Assembly: GCF_000819885.1 (NCBI RefSeq)
Contig: NZ_CDBO01000008.1
Location: forward strand, 28,640-92,639
DNA: 64,000 nt
DNA from: Aeromonas fluvialis
GTDB taxonomy: Bacteria > Pseudomonadota > Gammaproteobacteria > Enterobacterales > Aeromonadaceae
Direction of reading: 5' to 3'
The notes below the pieces were generated by a model. That model did no database searches. It was not told the DNA's origin and saw only the letters and a program-made list of their open reading frames with translations. Both the position numbers and the translations under genes were made by a program. This document shows, piece by piece, positions 29,179 to 38,563 of the stretch. Every line of letters starts with the position of its first letter. The first letter of the stretch is position 1.

Positions 29179-29856
29179 ATGAAATCATTCTTTATCACCG
29201 GCACCGATACCGATGTGGGCAAGACGCTGGTGGCGCGCACCCTGCTGCGCGAATTTAGCGCACAGGGAATCAAGTGCGCGGGTTACAAGCCGGTCTCGGC
29301 CGGATGTGCCCGCACTCCAGACGGGCTGCGCAACCTGGATGCCGTTCTGTTGCAGGAGGCGGCGAGTCTGCCGCTGCCCTATGAGGTGGTCAATCCGTTC
29401 GCCTATGAGCCGCCGATTGCGCCCCACATTGCCGCCAGCGAGGCGCGCCAGCCCATCACCATGCAGGGGTTGAGCGAGGGGCTGCGCAAGATTGAACAGG
29501 CTGGGGCCGAACTGGCGGTAGTGGAAGGGGCGGGGGGCTGGTATCTGCCGCTCGATCGCAAGCACCTGCTTTCGGACTGGGTGAAACAGGAGAACATGGC
29601 GGTGATCATGGTGGTGGGGGCCAAGCTAGGTTGCCTCAACCACGCGCTGCTTACCTTTGCCGCCATTCGTAACGATCAACTACCGGTGGCGGGCTGGGTA
29701 ATTAATCGGCTCCATGGTTCCATGAGCCATTATCAGGAAAATTTGGACACCCTGAGGGGCTTGCTACCTGCCCCCTTCCTCGGTGAAATTCCGTTTATAA
29801 ACAATCCGCTTGAAGCCAATTTGCAGGGGCGTATCGATATCTCGCCGCTCCTGTGA
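29179..29856 (+). CDS. bioD: Dethiobiotin synthetase
   Basis: 225-residue P-loop enzyme. GTDTDVGKT at 8-16 binds [12 protein letters not shown] positions the active-site Lys, and [11 protein letters not shown] is the conserved second phosphate loop. It closes the ureido ring of dethiobiotin from DAPA and CO2. The start has AAGGAGA at 29165-29171. It is the last gene of the bio operon, 59 bp after bioC. No strong terminator is visible before htpX. Confidence 0.96.
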   Translation: MKSFFITGTDTDVGKTLVARTLLREFSAQGIKCAGYKPVSAGCARTPDGLRNLDAVLLQEAASLPLPYEVVNPFAYEPPIAPHIAASEARQPITMQGLSEGLRKIEQAGAELAVVEGAGGWYLPLDRKHLLSDWVKQENMAVIMVVGAKLGCLNHALLTFAAIRNDQLPVAGWVINRLHGSMSHYQENLDTLRGLLPAPFLGEIPFINNPLEANLQGRIDISPLL

Positions 29857-29966
29857 CGGCATATTCAGCGAACATTCATCGAGCCTCCCTAAAATTCATC
29901 CGTAACATGGAGACAGGGAGGTCGAGTGATCTCTTTCGATGTCTTTCATTCTCACAAGGAGTCTAT

Positions 29967-30839
29967 ATGAAGCGAATTATGCTATTCCTGGTGACCAACC
30001 TGGCCGTCATGCTGGTGCTGGGGGTGGTACTCAATATCCTGTTCTCGGTTCTGGGGATCAACAAGTCCAGCATTTCCGGGCTGCTGCTGTTCTGTGCCGT
30101 GTTCGGTTTTGGGGGTTCCTTTATCTCCTTGCTGATGTCCAAGTGGATGGCCAAGCGCAGCTATGGTGTCCAGGTCATCGAGCAACCCCGTAACGAGACC
30201 GAGCACTGGCTGGTGAGCACTGTGGCTCGTCAGGCCCGCGAAGCGGGTATCAAGATGCCGGAAGTGGGGATCTACGACTCTCCCGAGATGAACGCCTTTG
30301 CGACCGGTGCCCGCCGCGATGATTCGCTGGTGGCGGTCTCCTCCGGCCTGCTCTACAGCATGAGCCGTGACGAGGCGGAAGCGGTGCTGGCCCACGAAGT
30401 GAGCCACGTGGCCAACGGCGACATGGTGACCCTGACCCTGATCCAGGGGGTGGTGAACACCTTCGTGATGTTCTTCGCCCGCATCGTGGCCGGCGTCATC
30501 AGCAACTTCTTCAGCTCCAACAACGAGGAAGAGAGCAGCAGTAGTGGCGGCTTCGCCTACATGATCACCGTGTTCGTGCTGGAGATGCTGTTCGGCGTGC
30601 TGGCCTCCATCATCGTCATGTGGTTCAGCCGTCAGCGTGAATTCCGCGCCGATGCCGGTGCCGCCAAGCTGGCCGGTCGTGACAAGATGATCGCCGCCCT
30701 TGAGCGTCTCTCCCGCGGTGCCGAGCCGCAGATGGAAGGCGCCATGATGGCCTTTGGCATCAACGGCAAGCGCTCCATGAGCGAGCTGTTCATGAGCCAC
30801 CCACCCATAGAGCAGCGTATCGCCGCCCTGCGTGGTTAA
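29967..30839 (+). CDS. htpX: Membrane-bound zinc protease HtpX
   Basis: 290-residue M48 protease. Two N-terminal helices (about 5-27 and 37-57) and two more in the second half (around 155-175 and 195-215) anchor it in the inner membrane. The cytosolic zinc site is HEVSH at 143-147, with the third ligand Glu in the [12 protein letters not shown] region. It degrades misfolded membrane proteins together with FtsH. The start ATG is preceded by AAGGAG. It is a single gene ending in a strong terminator. I do not see a convincing heat-shock or Cpx promoter motif. Confidence 0.96.
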   Translation: MKRIMLFLVTNLAVMLVLGVVLNILFSVLGINKSSISGLLLFCAVFGFGGSFISLLMSKWMAKRSYGVQVIEQPRNETEHWLVSTVARQAREAGIKMPEVGIYDSPEMNAFATGARRDDSLVAVSSGLLYSMSRDEAEAVLAHEVSHVANGDMVTLTLIQGVVNTFVMFFARIVAGVISNFFSSNNEEESSSSGGFAYMITVFVLEMLFGVLASIIVMWFSRQREFRADAGAAKLAGRDKMIAALERLSRGAEPQMEGAMMAFGINGKRSMSELFMSHPPIEQRIAALRG

Positions 30840-30852
30840 GCGATCCTGCCAT

Positions 30853-30887
30853 TAAAAACGGCTGCCCTCGGGCAGCCGTTTTGTTTT
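30853..30887 (+). terminator. Terminator of htpX
   Basis: Perfect stem AAAACGGCTGCC / GGCAGCCGTTTT with a CTCG loop and a following GTTTT. It may also serve the convergent reductase gene. Confidence 0.92.
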
Positions 30888-30916
30888 CTGGGGCCGCCCT
30901 CTTAGGGGCGCGGGGC

Positions 30917-32725
30917 TTATCGCGGGCCGATCACCAGATCGGTGAGCGGCACGGCGCAGCAGGTGAGGATCTTGCCTTCGGCCCGTTCGGCGGCAGTGAT
31001 GGCGGGGGCGTCGGGGTGATCCACTTCGCCCGAAAGCAGGGTCTGCTTGCAACTGCCGCAGATGCCGGCACGGCAGCTCCAGGGCAGCTCCACCCCTTGT
31101 TTGCTGGCCTGATCGAGGAGGGTGCCCTGATTGTTGCCGGCAAACACCCGCTCGCCGATGTGCAGTTGCACCGTCTGATGAGCGCGGGCCACCGAGAGGA
31201 TGGCGCCGCCAAAGCTCTCCTGCCTGATGCGTGCGGCCGGCACACCAAGGGCTGCCACTTTGGCCGCCGCATCGGCCATAAAGCCGTGGGGGCCGCAGAT
31301 AAAGACCTCTTTTTCGGCCAACCCTTTTACCAGCGCGAGGTGCTCATCGTTGAGTCGCCCTCTCTGCCCCTGCCAGTGGCTGTCCGGCTGGCTCAGGATA
31401 ATGGTGAGGGTCATCCCCTGCTGCGCCATGGTGTGCAGCTCGCCGGCGGCGGGAATGTCCGCTTCGCTGCGGCACAGGTGCATAAAGTGGACATCGCCAA
31501 GCTCGCCGCGCAGGGCCAGAGTGCGGGCCATCGCCAACATGGGGGTGACGCCGGAGCCTGCGGAGAGCAGCAGGAGATTGTGCTCACGGCCCAGGTGAAA
31601 CTCTCCTGCAGGGTTGGCGGCCAGCAGGGTATTGCCCACCTGCAACTGCTGATGCAGCCAGTGGGAGATGCGGCCACCTTCCACCTTCTTGACGCTGATG
31701 CTGTATCGCTCCGGGTGATCCGCTGTGGAACTCAGGGTATAGCGCCGCTGAACCCGCTCGTTTTTGATATCTAGGCTGATGGGTAGATGCTGGCCCGGCA
31801 GGTAGTCGGGCAGGGGCTCGCCATCGGCCGCCTCGAACCAGAAGGTCTCGAGATCCCGCGCCAGCGGTTCGCGGGCCACGCAGATCAACTCCCGCTTTTT
31901 GGGGGCTGCGTTGGGGTAGACAGGCGCGCGGGTGCGTTCCAGTACCTCGATCTCGCTGCCTGCCTCAATCCACCCCTCGTTCAGCGCCACCAGATTCTGG
32001 CCGAAGTAGACCTCGCCATCCTCGCCGCGGCGGTAACGGGTGAGGGTGGCCAGCGGCTCTTTCAGGGCATTGAAGCGATCGGTGCCTGCCTCCACCGTGG
32101 TCATGATGCAGCGGCTGCAGGGCTTGGCCACCCGAAACTCCACCTCGCCGATACGGATGCGCACCCAGCTGTCCTCCTCGAAGGGTTGAGTGCCGCTTGC
32201 CATCAGATTGGTGCGAAACTGGCTCATCTGGTGCAGGGCATCGGAGCGCAGATTGAGATCCTCAAGCGAAGCCTGACTAATCAGCAGCAGCGGATAACCG
32301 TCGGCAAAGCTGACCCGGGTGCCGCTCTTTTCCCGAAAACGATCAGAGGTTTCACCCAGCCAGAGCAGTTGCACCGTTTCCCCTGCCACCCGGCTTAGCC
32401 AGCTGTCAGCAATGGGGGTGGTATGCAGTGCGGTGAAGCGGTCGCCCCAAACTCCTGTCGCTTGCGGGGCGCGGCTGAAGTGAGCCTCTTGCAGGGAGAG
32501 CGGTTCAACGCCCGGATAGTTCAGTTGCAGGCCACCTGCAACTGGAGTCGCAACCACCTGCTGCAACTGGGGGTGGGTGCGCGCGGTGACAAAGGTGCCG
32601 TCCGGTTTGACCACCATAAAGCGGCGATCGCCGGCGAGCCCCTCTTCGGTTACCCGGGCGCGGGCCAGCGCCATGCCCGCAGTCGACTTGATGGGGTAGA
32701 GATGAATGCTGGCTAGCGTCGGCAT
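30917..32725 (-). CDS. MOSC domain / NAD(P)H:FAD / [2Fe-2S] fusion oxidoreductase
   Basis: 602 residues in three parts. 1-270: MOSC N-terminal beta-barrel plus MOSC domain as in YcbX (IHLYPIKSTAGM, GDRRFMVV, and VAKPCSRC with Cys203/206, the likely molybdenum-cofactor ligand). 280-500: ferredoxin-reductase domain, with RRYTLSS for FAD and LLLLSAGSGVTPMLAM plus CGPHGFM for NAD(P)H. 510-602: plant-type [2Fe-2S] ferredoxin with Cys551, 556, 559 and 589. The last two parts look like Hcr, the reductase of hybrid cluster protein. It could pass NAD(P)H electrons to a Moco site, perhaps to reduce N-hydroxylated bases as YcbX does; this is inference. I start at the ATG of MPTLASIHLY, with AAGGAA upstream. 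Confidence 0.85.
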   Translation of the reverse strand: MPTLASIHLYPIKSTAGMALARARVTEEGLAGDRRFMVVKPDGTFVTARTHPQLQQVVATPVAGGLQLNYPGVEPLSLQEAHFSRAPQATGVWGDRFTALHTTPIADSWLSRVAGETVQLLWLGETSDRFREKSGTRVSFADGYPLLLISQASLEDLNLRSDALHQMSQFRTNLMASGTQPFEEDSWVRIRIGEVEFRVAKPCSRCIMTTVEAGTDRFNALKEPLATLTRYRRGEDGEVYFGQNLVALNEGWIEAGSEIEVLERTRAPVYPNAAPKKRELICVAREPLARDLETFWFEAADGEPLPDYLPGQHLPISLDIKNERVQRRYTLSSTADHPERYSISVKKVEGGRISHWLHQQLQVGNTLLAANPAGEFHLGREHNLLLLSAGSGVTPMLAMARTLALRGELGDVHFMHLCRSEADIPAAGELHTMAQQGMTLTIILSQPDSHWQGQRGRLNDEHLALVKGLAEKEVFICGPHGFMADAAAKVAALGVPAARIRQESFGGAILSVARAHQTVQLHIGERVFAGNNQGTLLDQASKQGVELPWSCRAGICGSCKQTLLSGEVDHPDAPAITAAERAEGKILTCCAVPLTDLVIGPR

Positions 32726-33141
32726 GTCCGGTTCCTTATTGAAGTGACTGTTTTTGCTAGGGAAGAGGGCAACATAACGGTTCCTTTCTGATCCGGCAAT
32801 CTCTTCACTGTGCCGATCGATGGCGAGACAGACAATGCAGTTTTTTTGATAAACCGGCCCCTGTTTGCCGTGCCGATTTTGGTGGTGTCGGGTCACACGC
32901 GGCAAAGGCCGAGGTCAATCAGGAAGATGTTAGCTGAGTCACGTTCCGCTCTATTTGAGTCATCAACTGCAACATTTTTTGATCCTGATGCGCTAATCAG
33001 TACAAAAAAGCGACCATTATCGACTCAGTTCCCAGTTTCTAACGCTTTCGCTTCTTCCCTCTCTGGCCACCGTCCGCTTCGGCGACACGGTATCAAGTGC
33101 TATCGGAGTGGGCCTGTTACCCAACAAGAAGAAAGCAATGT
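32726..33141. other. Divergent intergenic region without clear sites
   Basis: 416 bp between the MOSC fusion gene and the flavoprotein/PFOR operon. It must hold both promoters. I looked for an FNR box because PFOR is usually anaerobic. TTGAGTCATCAA (near 32955) has the half-sites 2 bp too close, and TTGATCCTGATGC has only one good half. No gene or terminator seen. Confidence 0.5.
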
Positions 33142-34788
33142 ATGAGCAAACAACTGGACATGACCCCATTGCCGGATCTCTCCCTGAAAACGGGAACAGG
33201 CCCGGTGCGTACCCGGCTACCCGTCTGGCGGCCGGCCTTGCCACCCTGCAATCACGCCTGCCCGGCCGGAGAAAATATCCAGGCCTGGCTCTCTCTGGCG
33301 CAGGCCGGCCGTTTTGAGGCGGCCTGGCAGACCCTGATCGAAGAGAACCCCTTGCCCGCCATTCATGGTCGGGTCTGCTATCACCCCTGCGAGAGCGCCT
33401 GCAACCGCGGGCAGGTGGATGAATCCGTCTCCATCCACGCCATCGAGCGCTTCCTCGGCGACGAGGCGCTGGCCCGTGGTTGGCTGCCCGCAACCCCCGC
33501 GCCCGCCAGCGGCAAGAAGGTGCTGGTGATCGGTGCCGGCCCCTCCGGCCTCTCCTGCGCCTGGCATCTAAACCGGCTCGGTCATCAGGTGGAGATCCGC
33601 GAAGCGGGGCCACTGGCGGGCGGCATGCTGCGCTTCGGTATTCCCGCTTACCGTCTGCCTCGCGATGTGCTGGATCGGGAGGTAGCCCGTATCGTGGCGG
33701 CCGGAGTGACGCTGACTCTCAACCACAAGGTGGCGGATGTGCTGCGCGAGCGTGACGAGGGGGGCTTTGACGCCGTCTTTATGGCCATCGGCGCCCATCT
33801 GGCCAAGCGGGTCGATATTCCGGCCCGGGAGGCGGGCAAGATCCTCGATGCGGTGAGTTTCCTCGAGCAGGCCAGTCTGGCCGAAGAGCAGGGCTTGCCG
33901 CCCCCCAAACTGGGACGGCGGGTGGCCATCTACGGCGGTGGCAATACCGCCATGGATGCGGCTCGCACCGCCCGCCGTTTGGGCGTTGAAGAGGCGATGA
34001 TCATCTACCGCCGCGACCGGGACCACATGCCCGCCCACGCCTTTGAAGCCGATGAGGCCGAGGAGGAGGGGATCAAGATCAACTGGCTGCGCAGCATCCG
34101 CCAGCTCGACAACACCAGCATCGAAGTGGAGGTGATGGCGCTGGATGCCGAGGGCAAGCCGGTGCCCACCGGCAAGTTTGAAACCCTTGAAGCGGACTCC
34201 CTGATCCTGGCGCTCGGTCAGGAGGTCGACCTCTCGGTGCTGGAGAGCATTCCCGGCGTGCGGGTCAACAAGGAGGGTGTGGTGCAGGTTGGCGAAAACC
34301 TGATGACCGATGTGCCGGGTCTGTTTGCCGGCGGCGACATGGTGCCCTCCGAGCGCACCGTCACCATCGCCACCGGGCACGGCAAGAAGGCAGCGCGTCA
34401 TATGGATGCCTGGTTGCGTGGTCGCCACTACCACAAGCCGCACTCCTACCCGCTGGTGGGGCCAGAGCAGTTGCAACTCTGGTTCCAGACCCACGCCCCG
34501 GCCAGCAGTCAGCCGGCCAAACCGGCGTGGGCGCGGGATGACTTTGGCGAGATCATCGGCGGGCTGGATGAGGTGGCCGCCCGTTACGAGGCGGCGCGCT
34601 GCTACTCCTGCGGCAACTGCTTCGAGTGCGACGGCTGCTATGGCAGTTGCCCCGAGCAGGCCATCGCCAAGCTGGGGCCGGGGCTGGGGTATCAGGTGGA
34701 TGCAGAGCGCTGCACCGGCTGCGGTGCCTGTCATGACCAGTGCCCCTGTCACGCCATCCTGCTGCGTCAACCGGAGGAGTCCCAATGA
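33142..34788 (+). CDS. GltD-like NAD(P)H:ferredoxin-type oxidoreductase with [4Fe-4S] domains
   Basis: 548 residues. An N-terminal GltD-type Fe-S domain comes first (CNHACPAGENIQ at 36-47 and CYHPCESACNRG at 79-90). Two Rossmann folds follow (GAGPSGL at 131-137 for FAD; YGGGNTAMDAARTARRLG for NAD(P)H), with GLFAGGDMV completing the FAD site. The C-terminus adds a ferredoxin-like module with CYSCGNCFECDGC and CTGCGACHDQCPC. It resembles glutamate synthase small subunit and NfnB-type enzymes. The stop overlaps the start of the pyruvate:ferredoxin oxidoreductase gene (ATGA). It probably moves electrons between NAD(P)H and the PFOR or ferredoxin; direction unknown. Confidence 0.85.
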   Translation: MSKQLDMTPLPDLSLKTGTGPVRTRLPVWRPALPPCNHACPAGENIQAWLSLAQAGRFEAAWQTLIEENPLPAIHGRVCYHPCESACNRGQVDESVSIHAIERFLGDEALARGWLPATPAPASGKKVLVIGAGPSGLSCAWHLNRLGHQVEIREAGPLAGGMLRFGIPAYRLPRDVLDREVARIVAAGVTLTLNHKVADVLRERDEGGFDAVFMAIGAHLAKRVDIPAREAGKILDAVSFLEQASLAEEQGLPPPKLGRRVAIYGGGNTAMDAARTARRLGVEEAMIIYRRDRDHMPAHAFEADEAEEEGIKINWLRSIRQLDNTSIEVEVMALDAEGKPVPTGKFETLEADSLILALGQEVDLSVLESIPGVRVNKEGVVQVGENLMTDVPGLFAGGDMVPSERTVTIATGHGKKAARHMDAWLRGRHYHKPHSYPLVGPEQLQLWFQTHAPASSQPAKPAWARDDFGEIIGGLDEVAARYEAARCYSCGNCFECDGCYGSCPEQAIAKLGPGLGYQVDAERCTGCGACHDQCPCHAILLRQPEESQ

Positions 34789-37700
34789 AACATGAACTGA
34801 TCATGGTTGACGGCAACGAAGCCGCGGCCCGGGTGGCATACCAGCTGAGTGAAGTGTGTGCCATTTACCCCATTACCCCGAGCTCGACCATGGCCGAGCT
34901 GGCCGATGCCTGGGCGGACGAGAAACAGACCAACCTGTGGGGCAACATCCCCACCGTGGTGGAGATGCAGAGTGAAGGGGGGGCGGCCGGCACGGTACAC
35001 GGCGCCCTGCAGGCGGGGGCGCTCGCCACCACCTTCACTGCCAGTCAGGGGCTGATGCTGATGCTGCCCAACATGTACAAGATCGCCGGTGAATTGACCT
35101 CGGCGGTGTTCCATGTGGCGGCCCGCTCGCTGGCGGCGCAGGGGCTCTCTATCTTTGGCGACCATCAGGATGTGATGGCGGCGCGCAGCACCGGCTTTGC
35201 CATGCTCGCCTCCGGCTCGGTGCAGGAGGCGCAGGATCTGGCGCTGGTCGCCCACAGCGTTACCCTGCAGTGCCGGGTGCCCTTCATCCACTTCTTCGAC
35301 GGGTTCCGTACCTCCCACGAGGTGAACAAGATCACCGCCCTGCATCGGGATGAAATTCGCGCCCTTATCGACAACGACTGGGTACGCGCCCACCGTGCGC
35401 GGGCCCTCAACCCGGATCATCCGGTAATGCGTGGCACCGCCCAGAACCCGGATACCTATTTCCAGTCCCGCGAGAGCGTCAACCCCTTCTACGAAGCGGT
35501 GCCGACGCGGGTGCAGCAGTGCATGGACAATCTCGGCGAGCTGACAGGTCGCCACTACCGACTGGTGGAGTACCACGGTGCACCGGATGCCACCGATGTC
35601 ATCGTACTGATGGGCTCGGGGGCGGCCACCGCCCGCACCACGGTGGATTGGCTCAACCAACAGGATCGCAAGACCGGGGTCTTGGTTGTGCGTCTCTATC
35701 GCCCCTTCCCGGTACAGGCGCTGCTCGATGCGCTTCCCGCGAGCGTGCGCCGCATCGCGGTACTGGATCGCACCAAGGAGCCGGGGGCCGGTGGCGAGCC
35801 GCTGCTGCTGGATGTGCAGAGCGCGCTGATCGACGGCTTGCAGCGCGGTCTTATCAAGCGGCTTCCGTGGCTCAGTGGCGGTCGCTACGGCCTCTCCTCC
35901 AAGGAGTTCACCCCCGCTATGTGCGCGGCCGTGTTCGAGGAGCTCTCCTCCGATGCGCCGCGCCCCCGCTTTACCGTGGGCATTGTCGATGATGTGTCGG
36001 GCCTCAGTCTGGCCTGGCACCCCATCGGTGATCTGGAGCCTGCCAGCCGGGTGCGGGCGCTCTTCTTCGGCCTTGGTGCCGACGGCACCGTGGGCGCCAA
36101 CAAGAACAGCATCAAGATCATCGGCGAGCTGGAGGGGCTCCACGCCCAGGGCTACTTCGTCTACGACTCCAAGAAGTCGGGCTCGCGCACCGTCTCCCAC
36201 CTGCGCTTTGGCCCCGAGCCCATCGACGCCCCCTGGCTTATCGAGCAGGCGAGTTTTATCGGTTGCCACCAGTGGGGGTTTGTCGAGTCGGTGGACTTGC
36301 TGGAGCACGCCGCCGAAGGGGCGACCCTGCTGCTTAATGCTCCCTATGAGGCGGACAAGGTGTGGGGCCAGCTGCCCGAGCGGTTGCGCGCCCGTATCCG
36401 CGCCCTCAATATCCAGCTCTACTGCATCGATGGCGATCGGGTGGCCGAGCAAAACGGCATGGGCAATCGCATCAACACCATTATGCAGACCTGCTTCTTC
36501 GCCCTGGCCGGAGTCTTGCCACGGGATGAGGCGATCGCGCTGATCAAGGAGAGCATCGAGAAGAGTTATGCCCGCAAGGGACCCGAGGTGGTGGCGCGCA
36601 ACTTCGCGGCGGTGGACGATACCCTGGCTCACCTCTGCAAGGTGGCGATCCCGGCCGGTGAGGAGCAGATCAGCGACTATCCGCTGCCACTGGCACCGGG
36701 GGGCAGCGAGTTTGTCCAGCGGGTCACAGGCGAGATGTTGGCGGGGCGTGGCGATCTTATTCCGGTCTCCATGCTGCCGGTGGATGGCACTTACCCCACC
36801 GCCACCAGCCGCTTCGAGAAGCGGGATATCGCCCGCGAGATCCCGATCTGGCACTCCGATATCTGCATTCAGTGCGGCAACTGCGTCTTTGTCTGCCCCC
36901 ACGCGGCGCTGCGGGCCAAGTTCTACCATCAGGACTGGCTGGCGACCGCCCCCGAGGCGGCCCAGTCGGTGCCCGTTACCGCCAAGGGTTTCCCCGACAG
37001 CCGCTATACCTTGCAGCTCTATCCGGAGGATTGCACCGGCTGCGGCCAGTGCGTGCAGGCTTGTCCGGTGCGGGCTGGGGCTGATGAAGAACACGAGGGC
37101 GAGCGCGCCATCACCATGCTGGATAAGGCGCCGCATCTGGCTGGCCAGAAGCAGGCGCTGCGCTGGTTCGAGAGCCTGCCGTGGCCTGCCCGCGAGCGGG
37201 TGGACTTCTCCACGGTGCGCGGTGCCCAGTTCCTCGAACCCCTGTTCGAGTTCTCCGGTGCCTGCGCCGGTTGTGGCGAGACCCCGTACCTCAAGCTGCT
37301 GACCCAGCTGTTTGGCGATCGCATGCTGGTGGCCAACGCCACCGGTTGCTCCTCCATCTACGGCGGCAACCTGCCGACTACGCCGTGGGCCAAGAACGGC
37401 GAAGGGAAGGGGCCGGCCTGGTCCAATTCCCTGTTCGAGGACAACGCCGAGTTTGGCTTTGGCTTCCGCCTCACCGCCGATCAGCATCACGGTCAGGCGG
37501 TAGCGGCCCTTGAAGCGATGAAGGGGGAGCTGGGCGCCGAGCTGGTCGATACCCTGATTAGCGCCCCGCAGCGGCTGGAGTCGGAGATCCGCGCCCAGCG
37601 TACCCGGGTGGCGCAAGTGCGCGAGCGGCTGGAGGAGGTGAAATCTGGCAAGGCCCGCGAGCTGCTCTCCTTGATTGATCAGCTGGTGCGCCGCTCGGTC

Positions 37701-38360
37701 TGGATCATCGGCGGCGATGGCTGGGCCTATGACATCGGCTCAGCGGGGCTCGATCATGTGCTCGCCTCCGGGCGCGATGTGAACGTGCTGGTGATGGATA
37801 CCGAGGTCTACTCCAACACCGGCGGTCAGATGTCGAAATCGACCCCGCTCGGTGCCGTCGCCAAGTTTGCGGCGGGGGGCAAGACGCTGGCCAAGAAGGA
37901 TGTGGCGTTGCAGGCCATCTCCTACGGCAACGTCTATGTTGCCCGCATCGCCTTTGGTGCCAACCCGCAGCAGGCGCTGCAAGCCTTGCGTGAGGCGGAG
38001 GCCTATCCGGGGCCGTCGCTGATCATCGCTTACAGCCACTGTATCGCCCACGGCATCGACATGGAGTTCGGCCTGACCCAGCAAAAACGCGCCGTGGCCT
38101 CCGGTCACTGGCCGCTGATGCGCTACAACCCGGTATTGCGCAGTGCGGGGCAGAACCCCTTCAGCCTCGACAGCCTGCGCCCCTCCATCCCCCTTGCTGA
38201 ATATCGGCAGGAGGAGACCCGTTATCGGGTGCTGGCCCAGAGCCATCCGGAGGAGGCCGAGCGGCTGATGCAGGTGGCGCAAAAAGTGGCGTGGCAGAAG
38301 TGGGCCACCTACGAGGAGATGGCTACCCGCGAGGCCAGCCATTTCCATCCGCCGGTGTGA
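34785..38360 (+). CDS. nifJ: Pyruvate:ferredoxin (flavodoxin) oxidoreductase, NifJ type
   Basis: 1191-residue homodimeric-type PFOR. Domain I opens with MVDGNEAAARVAYQLSEVCAIYPITPSS, read here as two motifs around GNEAAA and YPITPSS. The gamma-like domain has FFGLGADGTVGANKNSIKII. The ferredoxin domain holds CIQCGNCVFVCPHAA and CTGCGQCVQACPVRAG for two [4Fe-4S] clusters. The TPP domain has CAGCGETPY, GDGWAYDIG and MDTEVYSNTGGQMSKSTP. It oxidatively decarboxylates pyruvate with CoA to acetyl-CoA and CO2, reducing ferredoxin or flavodoxin. Start has GGAGGAG 6 bp upstream and overlaps the flavoprotein gene by 4 bp, making a two-gene operon. Confidence 0.93.
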   Translation: MKHELIMVDGNEAAARVAYQLSEVCAIYPITPSSTMAELADAWADEKQTNLWGNIPTVVEMQSEGGAAGTVHGALQAGALATTFTASQGLMLMLPNMYKIAGELTSAVFHVAARSLAAQGLSIFGDHQDVMAARSTGFAMLASGSVQEAQDLALVAHSVTLQCRVPFIHFFDGFRTSHEVNKITALHRDEIRALIDNDWVRAHRARALNPDHPVMRGTAQNPDTYFQSRESVNPFYEAVPTRVQQCMDNLGELTGRHYRLVEYHGAPDATDVIVLMGSGAATARTTVDWLNQQDRKTGVLVVRLYRPFPVQALLDALPASVRRIAVLDRTKEPGAGGEPLLLDVQSALIDGLQRGLIKRLPWLSGGRYGLSSKEFTPAMCAAVFEELSSDAPRPRFTVGIVDDVSGLSLAWHPIGDLEPASRVRALFFGLGADGTVGANKNSIKIIGELEGLHAQGYFVYDSKKSGSRTVSHLRFGPEPIDAPWLIEQASFIGCHQWGFVESVDLLEHAAEGATLLLNAPYEADKVWGQLPERLRARIRALNIQLYCIDGDRVAEQNGMGNRINTIMQTCFFALAGVLPRDEAIALIKESIEKSYARKGPEVVARNFAAVDDTLAHLCKVAIPAGEEQISDYPLPLAPGGSEFVQRVTGEMLAGRGDLIPVSMLPVDGTYPTATSRFEKRDIAREIPIWHSDICIQCGNCVFVCPHAALRAKFYHQDWLATAPEAAQSVPVTAKGFPDSRYTLQLYPEDCTGCGQCVQACPVRAGADEEHEGERAITMLDKAPHLAGQKQALRWFESLPWPARERVDFSTVRGAQFLEPLFEFSGACAGCGETPYLKLLTQLFGDRMLVANATGCSSIYGGNLPTTPWAKNGEGKGPAWSNSLFEDNAEFGFGFRLTADQHHGQAVAALEAMKGELGAELVDTLISAPQRLESEIRAQRTRVAQVRERLEEVKSGKARELLSLIDQLVRRSVWIIGGDGWAYDIGSAGLDHVLASGRDVNVLVMDTEVYSNTGGQMSKSTPLGAVAKFAAGGKTLAKKDVALQAISYGNVYVARIAFGANPQQALQALREAEAYPGPSLIIAYSHCIAHGIDMEFGLTQQKRAVASGHWPLMRYNPVLRSAGQNPFSLDSLRPSIPLAEYRQEETRYRVLAQSHPEEAERLMQVAQKVAWQKWATYEEMATREASHFHPPV

Positions 38361-38385
38361 TGGTGAAGTGAGTGAAATATAACCA

Positions 38386-38409
38386 AGCGGGCCAGTGGTC
38401 CGCTTTTTT
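38386..38409 (+). terminator. Terminator of the PFOR operon
   Basis: Stem AGCGGGCC / GGTCCGCT (one G-U pair) with a short loop and six T. Confidence 0.85.
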
Positions 38410-38563
38410 GTATCGGGAGACTATTGGATGTCACTACTCACTATTTGATAGCACCTGTCAGGTGAATAACATCCCCATACACCCTATCCATAGCATCAGG
38501 CTTTCTTTTCCCTCCAAGGCAGGTAAGCTGCGGGACAAAATGCGTCAAGCAGGAGAAGGGACG

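Noticed and set aside
32950..32975. FNR box for the PFOR operon (TTGAGTCATCAA)
   Set aside because: Spacing between TTGA and TCAA is 4 instead of 6, so FNR would not bind in the usual way; no other good site was seen in the gap.
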